This document shows, piece by piece, positions 42,349-50,321 of a stretch of 64,000 nucleotides of DNA. Both the position numbers and the translations under genes were made by a program. This DNA is from Nostocoides sp. (GTDB lineage Bacteria; Actinomycetota; Actinomycetes; Actinomycetales; Dermatophilaceae), in the NCBI GenBank assembly GCA_016702415.1, contig JADJEA010000001.1, forward strand, positions 601,001 to 665,000. The letters are read 5' to 3'. The notes below the pieces were generated by a model. The model was given only the letters and a program-made list of their open reading frames with translations. It had not been told where the DNA came from and made no database searches. Within the stretch, counting starts at the first letter, position 1. The number at the start of each line of letters is the position of its first letter.

Positions 42349-43746
42349 GTGGCGGTGTTCCTGACGATCTCGACCAGCCACCGGCCGGCCACCGATCTCG
42401 GGTATCTCCTGCACAAACACCCCGATCGCGTCCAGCGCTTCCCGCAGTCGTTCGGGACCGCGGTCGTGTTCTATCCCGAGGCGACCCAGGAGCGTTGCAC
42501 GGCCGCTCTGCTCCTCGACGTCGATCCCATCCGGCTGGTCCGCACCCGGGGTCGGCACTCCCCGGATTTCTCGCTCTCGCACTACATCAACGATCGGCCG
42601 TATGCCGCGTCCTCCCTCCTCGCGGTCGCCCTCGGCGATGTCTTCGGCACCGCGCGTGCCGGACGCTGTGCGGCCCGCCCCGATCTGGTGGGGGTCGGCA
42701 TACCGCTGGAGATCGGTGTTCCGGTGTTGCCCTGCCGCGGGGGTCCGGAGGTGGCCCACCGGATCTTCGCGCCGCTGGGCTGGGAGGTGAGCGCGACACC
42801 CATCCCGCTCGACCTGGCGTTTCCCCAATGGGGTGATGCGCGCTATGTCCGACTGGCCCTCTCGGGCCGAATGCGCCTGGCCGACGCGCTCAACCAGCTC
42901 TATGTCCTGCTTCCGGCGCTGGACGAGTCCAAGCACTACTGGCAGGGACCGGATGAGGTCGACAAGCTGCTCCGCAGTGGCTCGGGCTGGCTCGAGACCC
43001 ATCCCGAGCGCGATCTCATCGCCGGGCGTTACCTCGGGCGGCACCGTGCGCTGACCCGGGTGGCGCTGGCCAGGCTCGCCGAACTCGGGGATGACGTCGA
43101 CTCCGCGCTCGACCCGCCCGCCGAGGAGGATGCGACGGTCCCGGCCCGGGTCCCCCTCAACGCCCAGCGGCACGCGGCCGTGCTCGGTGTTCTCCGGGAG
43201 GTCGGTGCCAGTAGCGTGATCGACCTCGGGTGTGGCACCGGCCAGTTCGTGGCCGCGCTGCTCGCCGCCGGCGGCCTGACCCGGATCGCGGGGTGCGACG
43301 TCTCGACCCGCTCCCTCCAGGCCGCTGCGCGCCACCTCCACCTCGACACGATGTCCGAGCGCCAGGCGGGCCGGTTGGACCTCTTCCAGAGCGCCCTCAC
43401 CTATGCCGACGACCGGATCGCCGGGTTCGACGCGGCGGTTCTCATGGAGGTCATCGAGCACGTCGACCCCTCGCGGCTCGGCGCCCTCGAGAGCGTCGTC
43501 TTCGGGTCCGCGGCGCCCGGGGCCGTCGTGGTGACCACGCCGAATCGCGAGTACAACCCCCGCTATCCCGGCCTGACCGGGATGCGGCACCCCGACCATC
43601 GATTCGAGTGGGACCGTGCCGAGTTCGCCGAGTGGGCGAGCCGGGTGGCGGCGACCTATGGGTATGCCGTGGACCACCGTGGCATCGGCGATCCCGACCC
43701 GGAGGTCGGCACCCCGACCCAGATGGCGGTGTTTACCCGTGACTGA
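42349..43746 (+). CDS. hen1: RNA 3'-terminal ribose 2'-O-methyltransferase Hen1
   Basis: GTG 42349 has GAGG 6 bases upstream; 465 residues. The N-terminal half opens LTISTSHRPATDLGYLLHKHP, a hallmark of bacterial Hen1. The methyltransferase half has VIDLGCGTGQFVAALL for SAM. The metal-binding 2'-O-methylation motif is E367-V-I-E370-H371, with a later His in HPDHRFEW. In characterised systems bacterial Hen1 methylates the 3' end of cleaved RNA so that the Pnkp-sealed junction resists renewed cutting by ribotoxins. The gene overlaps pnkp by 8 bp, so both are made together. Confidence 0.95.
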   Translation: MAVFLTISTSHRPATDLGYLLHKHPDRVQRFPQSFGTAVVFYPEATQERCTAALLLDVDPIRLVRTRGRHSPDFSLSHYINDRPYAASSLLAVALGDVFGTARAGRCAARPDLVGVGIPLEIGVPVLPCRGGPEVAHRIFAPLGWEVSATPIPLDLAFPQWGDARYVRLALSGRMRLADALNQLYVLLPALDESKHYWQGPDEVDKLLRSGSGWLETHPERDLIAGRYLGRHRALTRVALARLAELGDDVDSALDPPAEEDATVPARVPLNAQRHAAVLGVLREVGASSVIDLGCGTGQFVAALLAAGGLTRIAGCDVSTRSLQAAARHLHLDTMSERQAGRLDLFQSALTYADDRIAGFDAAVLMEVIEHVDPSRLGALESVVFGSAAPGAVVVTTPNREYNPRYPGLTGMRHPDHRFEWDRAEFAEWASRVAATYGYAVDHRGIGDPDPEVGTPTQMAVFTRD

Positions 43747-46492
43747 CCAGCCGTCCCTACCCGAGCGGTCCCCCATGCCCGAGCAGACCGCCCCGCCTGA
43801 GCAGACCGCCGTACCGGAGCAGACCGCCCCGCCCGAGCAGACCGCCCCGCCCGAGCAGACCCAAGTGCCCGAAGAGTCGCCTGCCCTTGAGTGCTCCCCG
43901 GCGGCCGAGCAGTCCCCCTCCGCTGAGCAGGCACCCACATCCGGGGCGACCATCGGTTCCCTGACGGCCTCGGCGAGCGATCCGGGGCGGCCGCCGATCG
44001 GCATACCCGCCACGGGTCTCGTCGTCCTGGTCGGGGTGTCCGGAAGTGGCAAGTCGACGTTCGCCGCGACCCACTTCCGGGCGACGGAAGTGGTCTCCAG
44101 CGACTTCTGCCGTGGCCTGGTCGCCGATGACGAGAACGACCAGGCGGCAACCCCGGATGCCTTCGACGTCCTCCACTACATCGTCGGCACCCGCCTGCGC
44201 CGCGGCCGGCTCACCGTCGTCGATGCGACGAGCGTCCAGCCGTCCGCCCGGCGGGCGCTGGTCCAACTGGCCCGCGATCACGACGTCCTCGTCGACGCAA
44301 TCGTCCTCGACGTTCCCGAATCCCTTGCCACGCAACGGAACCGAAACCGCGCCGACCGGGATTTCGGCCATGGCGTCATTGCCCGGCAGCACCGGGAGTT
44401 GCAGCGGTCGCTCGGGCGGATGGGCAAGGAAGGCTTCCGCCGGGTCCACGTCCTGCGCGGGCCGCAGGAGATCGCGAGTGCGACGATCGTCCGCGAGCGC
44501 CCGTGGAACGACCGCCGGGACCTGGTCGGTCCCTTCGACATCATCGGCGACGTCCACGGATGCCTCGGCGAATTGCGGCTCCTACTCACCGACCTCGGCT
44601 GGCACCTCGACTTCGACCACGCCGGCGTCGCTGTGGGGGCGCATCATCCGCAGGGCCGGACCGCGGTCTTCGTCGGTGACCTGGTCGACCGTGGGCCCGA
44701 CACTCCTGGGGTGCTGCGCCTCGTCATGGGCATGGTCGCGGCGGGGACTGCGCTCTGTGTCGTCGGCAACCACGAGGCCAAGCTGGCGCGGGCCCTCGCC
44801 GGGGCGCGGGTCACGGTCTCCCACGGTCTGGCCGAGTCGTTGACGCAGTTGTCGCGCGAGACTCCGGAGTTTCGGGCCGACGTGCAGTCCTTCATGGAGC
44901 GCCTGCTCGCGCACTATGTCCTCGACGGGGGGCGGCTGGTCGTCGCCCACGCGGGCCTGAAGGAGAGCTACCACGGCCGGGCGTCGAAGCGGGTGCGGGC
45001 ATTCGCGCTCTATGGCGACACCACGGGCGAGACCGACGAGTTCGGGCTGCCGGTGCGCTATCCCTGGGCGCAGGAGTATCGCGGCGCGGCGATGGTGGTC
45101 TACGGCCACTCGCCCGTGCCGACGCCCGAATGGATCAACAACACGATCTGCATCGACACCGGGGCAGTTTTCGGTGGGGCGCTCACGGCACTGCGGTATC
45201 CCGAGCGGGACCTCGTCTCGGTCCCGGCCGAGCGCGAATACGTCGCCCCGACAAGGCCGTTGGTGCCGGTGGCCCCCACGCGCGGGCCCGCCGAGCTGCG
45301 CCTGGACGATGTTGCCGGAACCCGGTGGGTCGACTCCGACCACGCCGGCAAGGTGAAGATCCCCGAGGAGAATGCCGCCGCCGCCCTGGAGGTGATGAGC
45401 CGGTTCGCCGTCGACCCCCGATGGCTGATCTATCTCCCGCCGACGATGTCGCCGGTCAAGGCGGCCACGCTCCCGGGCTATCTGGAGCATCCCGAACAGG
45501 CATTCGAGGAGTATGCCGCGTGGGGAGTCACCCGCGTCGTCTGCGAAGAGAAGCACATGGGCTCGCGCGCCATCGCCGTGGTCGCGCGGGACCCCGCCGT
45601 GGCCTCGCGCCGGTTCGGCGTCGACGACGGCTCGACCGGCGTGATCTACACCCGGACCGGCCGGGCGTTCTTCGACGATGTGGCGCCCCTCATCGAGCGG
45701 CTGCGCGGTGCCATCTCTCCCCTTTGGGACGCGCTCGACACCGACTGGATCGCGCTCGACTGCGAGGTGCTCCCCTGGTCGGCGAAGGCGCTCGACCTCA
45801 TCCGGACGCAGTATGCCGCGGTCTCCGCCTCCGCCCGGGCCGCCCTCCCTGACGTCCTCGGCGCGCTCGACTCCGGTGCCGGCCGCGGACTCGACGTCGC
45901 CGAATTGCGGACCGCGTTCGGTCGCCGTGCGGCGCATGCGGCGGCGTTCCGGGACGCGTTCACGGCATACTGCCGGACCGATGGCGGCGTCGACGGGGTC
46001 ACCGTCGCGCCCTTCCAGATCCTCGCGGTCGAAGGGCGGGCCCTGGCCGTCACACAGCCGCACCCGTGGCACCTCGAGCAGGTGGGACGCCTCGACGATC
46101 CCGTCGTGACCCCAACTCGGCACCGATTCGTCGACCTCGCCGACGCCGACCAGCGAGCCGAGGCGACCCGCTGGTGGCTCGAGCTCACCGAGGGCGGCGG
46201 CGAGGGGATGGTCGTCAAGCCCGCGCACCTGACGGCCCCCAATGTCCAGCCGGGGCTGAAGGTCCGGGGCCGGGAATACCTCCGGATCGTCTACGGACCC
46301 GACTACACCGACGCGCTCGACGTGCTTTCCGACCGGTTCCTGGGCAAGAAGCGCAATCTCGCGAGGCGCGAGCACGGCCTCGGACTCGACGCACTGACGA
46401 TGGCCGTCGACGGCGCGCCCCTGTGGAAGGTCCACGAGCGCGTCTTCGCCATCCTCGCCCTGGAGTCCGAGCCCGTCGATCCTCGCCTGTGA
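43739..46492 (+). CDS. pnkp: Polynucleotide kinase-phosphatase/ligase Pnkp with extended N-terminus
   Basis: GTG 43739 overlaps the hen1 stop; 917 residues, longer than the usual ~850. Residues ~10-65 are a PEQTAPP-type repeat tail made of 18-bp units (from about 43773). The 5'-kinase P-loop is GVSGSGKST (99-107). The metallophosphoesterase has GDVHG (270-274), GDLVDRG (313-319) and GNHE (343-346). The adenylyltransferase domain has EEKHMGSR with putative nucleophile Lys605, followed by further ligase motifs and a C-terminal module. It heals and, with Hen1, seals broken tRNAs. No toxin or nuclease gene is adjacent. The tail is not needed for any known activity. Confidence 0.95.
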   Translation: MTDQPSLPERSPMPEQTAPPEQTAVPEQTAPPEQTAPPEQTQVPEESPALECSPAAEQSPSAEQAPTSGATIGSLTASASDPGRPPIGIPATGLVVLVGVSGSGKSTFAATHFRATEVVSSDFCRGLVADDENDQAATPDAFDVLHYIVGTRLRRGRLTVVDATSVQPSARRALVQLARDHDVLVDAIVLDVPESLATQRNRNRADRDFGHGVIARQHRELQRSLGRMGKEGFRRVHVLRGPQEIASATIVRERPWNDRRDLVGPFDIIGDVHGCLGELRLLLTDLGWHLDFDHAGVAVGAHHPQGRTAVFVGDLVDRGPDTPGVLRLVMGMVAAGTALCVVGNHEAKLARALAGARVTVSHGLAESLTQLSRETPEFRADVQSFMERLLAHYVLDGGRLVVAHAGLKESYHGRASKRVRAFALYGDTTGETDEFGLPVRYPWAQEYRGAAMVVYGHSPVPTPEWINNTICIDTGAVFGGALTALRYPERDLVSVPAEREYVAPTRPLVPVAPTRGPAELRLDDVAGTRWVDSDHAGKVKIPEENAAAALEVMSRFAVDPRWLIYLPPTMSPVKAATLPGYLEHPEQAFEEYAAWGVTRVVCEEKHMGSRAIAVVARDPAVASRRFGVDDGSTGVIYTRTGRAFFDDVAPLIERLRGAISPLWDALDTDWIALDCEVLPWSAKALDLIRTQYAAVSASARAALPDVLGALDSGAGRGLDVAELRTAFGRRAAHAAAFRDAFTAYCRTDGGVDGVTVAPFQILAVEGRALAVTQPHPWHLEQVGRLDDPVVTPTRHRFVDLADADQRAEATRWWLELTEGGGEGMVVKPAHLTAPNVQPGLKVRGREYLRIVYGPDYTDALDVLSDRFLGKKRNLARREHGLGLDALTMAVDGAPLWKVHERVFAILALESEPVDPRL

Positions 46493-46507
46493 GCGGGAGC
46501 GGGGCAG

Positions 46508-46552
46508 GAGCAGCCAAGCCCCGAGCAGCCAAGCCCCGGGCAGCCACGCCCC
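46508..46552. repeat. 15-bp tandem repeat, three units
   Basis: GAGCAGCCAAGCCCC at 46508 and 46523, then a variant at 46538, fills the 64-bp convergent gap between pnkp and the oxidoreductase gene. Confidence 0.8.
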
Positions 46553-46556
46553 GAGA

Positions 46557-47519
46557 TCAGGGCGTACGGGTGTGCACCTGGTCGAGCACCTGGGTCATGA
46601 GCCGCTGGACCGCGAGCGTGTCGTCGAGCGGCATGACCGGACTCTCTGTCATCCCGGCGGCAAGGCACTCACCGACGTGGATCACTTCATACTCGTATCC
46701 CCCCGGGAACTCCAGGTGTTCCGGAGTCTTGCCTCGCCAGACCGTCAACGCCGGCGCGCGATGGAAGCGGGGGTGGACGTCGATCCAACCGCGGGTCCCG
46801 AGGATCATCATCCGCCCTGGTCCGTATGCCGTGAACGCCCCCGACAAGGTGGCCGACCGCCCGTCGGCATACCCCAGGAGAATGCCGAACTCCCCCTCCA
46901 CCCCGCTGGGCAGGAGGCCCCCGGTCGCATGAACGCTGTCCGGCGTGCCGAGGATGGCCTGGGCGAACGACAGGACGTACACCCCCAGGTCGAGGACGGC
47001 TCCGCCGCCGAGGGCCGGGTCGAACAGGCGGTCCGCGGGATCGAACCTCCGGAACGCCGTCAAGTCCCCCTGGACGGCCCGAACCTCGCCGATCACCCCC
47101 TCGGCGATGAGGGACCGGGCGTGAACGATCGCCGGATTGAACCGGGTCCACATGGCCTCCATCGCGAAAACTCCGCTGGCACGAGCGGTTTCGATGATCC
47201 GCTCGGTGTCGGCGATGCTGGCCGTGAAGGCCTTCTCGACCAGGATGGGCTTGCCTGCCGAGATGGCGGCGAGGGCGATGTCCGTATGCTGCGGGTGCGG
47301 CGTCGCGATGTAGATCGCGTCGACCTCGGGGTCGGCGATCAGGTCGGCATAACTCCCATGCACGTGGGGTATGCCGTGTCTCGCCCCGAATTCCGCCGCC
47401 CGCTCCGGTGAGCGTGACCCGACCGCCACCAGCCGTCCGTTCGTGACATGCGGGAATGCCTCGACCATCGCGGCCGCCATCCGGCCCGGTCCCGCAATCC
47501 CCCATCGCAGCGTTGTCAT
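46557..47519 (-). CDS. Gfo/Idh/MocA-family NAD(P)-dependent oxidoreductase
   Basis: ATG 47519 begins MTTLRWGIAGPGRMAAAM, the Rossmann nucleotide-binding start; 320 residues. YIATPHPQHTDIALAAISAGKPILVEKAF, with the catalytic-type EK(A/P) motif, and GGGAVLDLGVYVLSFA, the second-domain signature, place it in the family. Members oxidise or reduce sugars, inositols or trans-dihydrodiols; the substrate is unknown. Open frame upstream of 47519 is Ser/Trp-rich repeat and not family-like. It is flanked on both sides by 15-bp tandem repeats. Confidence 0.9.
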   Translation of the reverse strand: MTTLRWGIAGPGRMAAAMVEAFPHVTNGRLVAVGSRSPERAAEFGARHGIPHVHGSYADLIADPEVDAIYIATPHPQHTDIALAAISAGKPILVEKAFTASIADTERIIETARASGVFAMEAMWTRFNPAIVHARSLIAEGVIGEVRAVQGDLTAFRRFDPADRLFDPALGGGAVLDLGVYVLSFAQAILGTPDSVHATGGLLPSGVEGEFGILLGYADGRSATLSGAFTAYGPGRMMILGTRGWIDVHPRFHRAPALTVWRGKTPEHLEFPGGYEYEVIHVGECLAAGMTESPVMPLDDTLAVQRLMTQVLDQVHTRTP

Positions 47520-47580
47520 GACCGCAGCGTAGGCGGCCGGAAACCCGGGACGGTGGGATGCGACCGATCCCGATGTGAGT

Positions 47581-47629
47581 GATCCCCACACGAGCGATCC
47601 CCACACGAGCGATCCCCACCGACGCGAGC
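47581..47629. repeat. 15-bp tandem repeat, three units
   Basis: GATCCCCACACGAGC at 47581 and 47596 and an expanded third unit from 47611 lie between the oxidoreductase start and the HNH gene stop, in a 144-bp spacer that would hold the oxidoreductase promoter. Confidence 0.75.
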
Positions 47630-47663
47630 GATCCGGATCCCGGCCACGGGTGGCCGAGGGTGG

Positions 47664-49310
47664 TTAGGGAGGTGGATGGTCATAGCTGCCTGGCGTCAGA
47701 TTCCACTCCACGTGGCCGGTGTGGGGATCGACGTGACCGTGGAGGCGTCGGGCGTGGACGACGTGGTGGTGGTAAGAGCACAGGAGCGCCCCATTGGTGA
47801 TGCTGGTGGTGCCCTGATCGCGATACCAGGTCAGGTGGTGGGCCTGGGTCCATTTCGCGGGCATGGTGCAACCCGGGTAGCTGCAGCCGCGGTCCCGCTG
47901 CCACAGCCGGGCCACAAGGTTGGGTGGGAAAAACCTGGTCAGGTGGCCTTGATCGACGACGATCCCCGCGGTGTCGAGGATGAGGGGGATCAGCCCGGCG
48001 TTGCAGGCGAGGTGACGTGCCTGGGACGGGGCGAGAACCGCGTGACCCGCGGGCCCGGCTTGCCCCAGGACGCGCCCGTGGCAGGTGGGGTCGGCGGTCG
48101 TCTGTGCGCGAGTCATGGGGGCGGAGGATGTCGCTGCGGGGGTGAGGGCGTCGGTGAGCGCGTCGAGGGTCATGGTCAGGTGTAGTTGGCCGCGCAGGCC
48201 GCTCGGGGGACCGTCGGGGGCTGCCACGGCAGCCTCGATGAGAGTGAGCAGCCCGTCGTGTCGGCGTTGTCGTGGGGTCCTCGGATCGGGGGTGCCGTCC
48301 GGCCCGGGTGTCGGGGCGGAGACGGGATCCAGGGCCGCTTCCAGCGTCGCCATCCCGAGGGCATCGGTGCGCAGGAGATACTCGTAGACGCCGGTCCCGA
48401 GGTCACTCGGGACGGTCAGCTCCCGCTGGGAGCGCGATCGCGCCGCGAGTTTGTCCAGCGTGTGTGGGCCGGCGAGGGCGGCGACCAGTTCCATCCCGGT
48501 CGCCCGAACCTGTTGGGGTATGCCGCCCGCCGCGACACCGACGAGTGTCGCGATCACGCTGTCGCGGACCTCGTCGTCGTGGCGTTGGTGCGTGGGCAGG
48601 ACGCTGAGCACCTTCGCGGTCTCCCGGGCCGCGCACGCAGCAGCCGGGAGCGGGATGACTCCGGTTTGGACGGCCTCGGCGATCTCGGTCAGCCCGGGTC
48701 GTCCGACCATCGTGGCGACGGCCACCATCTGGGCGGCGCCGAGTCCTCGTAACCCGGCGTGGTGAGCCTTGACCCAGTCCACCGGTGTCATGGCGATGCT
48801 CCCGGAGCCCGGGAGTCCGCGTGCCAAGGCCTCCGCGGTGACTGTCACGGTCATGGCCTCGATCGCGACCGCCGCGGTCCCCAGCGCGGTCATCAGGTCG
48901 GTCAGCTGGGCTGGGGTCAGCGCGCGAACCTCGTCCCGAGCGAGGGTCATCCCCGTCGCCGCCCGGCGCAGGCACTCCACCAACTCCGCCGCGTCCCGTG
49001 GGGGCTGGGTGTGGTCGAGCCCGGCGAGGGCCGGCGCGGCGGGGAGGTCACTGCCATCGATGCGACGAACGCCGACCCCGGGCACGGCCCACCCGACCGA
49101 ACTCCCCTCCGGCCCACCGGTGCGCCCTCCCGCACGGGCGCGCCCTCCCGCGCCGTCGCCCCCTCCCGCCCGGTCGCCCCCTCCCGCACCGGCAGCAGAG
49201 CCCTCGCCCGACCCCCAGCCCTTAGGCAAGCCGACGCGCCCAGGCCGAAACCTGGTCACCTCGGGCTCTCTGAACGACTGGGACATGAAACCAACGCTAG
49301 AGATGACCAC
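47664..49310 (-). CDS. DUF222 and HNH endonuclease protein
   Basis: Up to 548 residues from GTG 49310; ATG 49286 (MSQSFREPE) is an alternative, and neither has a clear ribosome site. After a Gly/Ala-rich linker (about residues 35-70) comes the helical DUF222 domain (AELVECLRRAATGMTLARDEVRALTPAQ onward). The C-terminal HNH nuclease reads CSYPGCTMPAKWTQAHHLTWYRD...LLCSYHHHVVH, with zinc-type Cys/His and the HH catalytic pair. These proteins occur in many copies in Micrococcales and have been linked with mobile DNA, although no element ends are visible here. The biological target is unknown. Confidence 0.9.
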   Translation of the reverse strand: MVISSVGFMSQSFREPEVTRFRPGRVGLPKGWGSGEGSAAGAGGGDRAGGGDGAGGRARAGGRTGGPEGSSVGWAVPGVGVRRIDGSDLPAAPALAGLDHTQPPRDAAELVECLRRAATGMTLARDEVRALTPAQLTDLMTALGTAAVAIEAMTVTVTAEALARGLPGSGSIAMTPVDWVKAHHAGLRGLGAAQMVAVATMVGRPGLTEIAEAVQTGVIPLPAAACAARETAKVLSVLPTHQRHDDEVRDSVIATLVGVAAGGIPQQVRATGMELVAALAGPHTLDKLAARSRSQRELTVPSDLGTGVYEYLLRTDALGMATLEAALDPVSAPTPGPDGTPDPRTPRQRRHDGLLTLIEAAVAAPDGPPSGLRGQLHLTMTLDALTDALTPAATSSAPMTRAQTTADPTCHGRVLGQAGPAGHAVLAPSQARHLACNAGLIPLILDTAGIVVDQGHLTRFFPPNLVARLWQRDRGCSYPGCTMPAKWTQAHHLTWYRDQGTTSITNGALLCSYHHHVVHARRLHGHVDPHTGHVEWNLTPGSYDHPPP

Positions 49311-49679
49311 CGACAGTCACTGCCCCCAAACAGGCACAGAAGGCCACGAGATACATCACGAAAAGATAACGATTGGTCCGTGGCGCAGAGTGGATGGTCG
49401 CGTGCCGAGCCGCCGGACGGGCCACATTCGGAGGCCGCCGTCGTGAGTTCAATCATGGTGAACTAACCTCCCCGCATCCCCTCAGGTGAATGATCGGCAC
49501 CACCGCGCCCGCCTGCCTCAGGCGCGCCGCCTGCCTCCCCGCCACCTGACCCCCACCACCTGCCTCCCCGCCACCTGACCCCCACCACCTGCCTCCCCGC
49601 CACCTGACCCCCACCACGTGCCTCGACCACCTGCCCGTTAACCCACCACCCCGCCGCTGTATGCCGAGAGAGGAGTCCC
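49311..49679. other. Divergent spacer with tandem array
   Basis: The 369-bp gap between the HNH gene start and the next gene is unusually A+T-rich at 49280-49400 (probable promoter area of the HNH gene). It then turns C-rich with a 29-bp tandem array (49531-49617). No gene can be supported; the antisense frame across the array is low complexity. Confidence 0.6.
49531..49617. repeat. 29-bp tandem repeat, three identical units
   Basis: Units begin at 49531, 49560 and 49589, each starting CTGCCTCCCCGCCACCTGAC. The copies are identical and contiguous without spacers, so this is a minisatellite-like array, not CRISPR. Confidence 0.85.
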
Positions 49680-50186
49680 GTGGACCTCGAACCCCTCGCG
49701 CGTTCGCTCGACCGCGTCGGCGGTGGCCGCCAGGCCCGGCTGCGGGTGCCGGCGGAGGCCCGGGTCCAACCGCCCGTCCGGCGGGCGTTCGTGCGCGTCG
49801 GCTGGCTTCTCGGTCTTCTTTTCCTCATCGGGGCCGGAGCGGTGGGTGAGGCCGTGGACCTCACCCTGACGGGCGACCGGATCTCCGGATTCGTCTGGTG
49901 GCGTCTGGTCGTCGTCTTCCTCATCGCCGCCACGCTCTTCTACTTCTTGTGGCGGGCCAGCCTCGGCTGGTGGTGGGCCTATTCGCGGCTGCGCCTGTTC
50001 AGCATCGTGTTCCCCGTCGTCGCTGTGTCGACGTGTCTGATCCCCGGCCTCTACCCGACCTGGATGGTCGTGGAGCAGATCGCCTTCAGCGCCGTTCTGG
50101 TGGTCATCTCCCTGCCCCTGACGCGCGGGGAGGTGCGCGCGGCATACCGACGCCCCGGACCGGGCCCGGCCGAGCCGGTGCGCTGA
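49680..50186 (+). CDS. Small polytopic membrane protein, unknown
   Basis: GTG 49680 follows GAGGAG by 5-6 bases; 168 residues. A basic N-terminus of about 38 residues is followed by four helices (GWLLGLLFLIGAGAV; LVVVFLIAATLFYFLW; LFSIVFPVVAVSTCLI; IAFSAVLVVISLPL). A short basic C-terminal tail ends GPGPAEPVR. No family is recognised. It is followed by 135 bp of Pro/Arg-like GC repeats and then the MBL-fold gene on the same strand. Confidence 0.65.
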   Translation: MDLEPLARSLDRVGGGRQARLRVPAEARVQPPVRRAFVRVGWLLGLLFLIGAGAVGEAVDLTLTGDRISGFVWWRLVVVFLIAATLFYFLWRASLGWWWAYSRLRLFSIVFPVVAVSTCLIPGLYPTWMVVEQIAFSAVLVVISLPLTRGEVRAAYRRPGPGPAEPVR

Positions 50187-50321
50187 CCCGCCGAGCCGCG
50201 CCGGGCACCCGTCGAGCCGGAACCCGCCGAGCCGGTGGCCTGACGCGGCGTGCCAGTCAGCTCACCCGGAGACCACCTGGCCACTGTCTGCGCCCCCACC
50301 GGCCGCGGCTAGGGTGGCCGG

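Noticed and set aside
47664..49310. Mobile element around the DUF222-HNH gene
   Set aside because: No terminal inverted repeats, target duplication, transposase or splicing domain could be seen.
49531..49617. CRISPR array
   Set aside because: The 29-bp units are contiguous with no spacers, and no cas gene is present.
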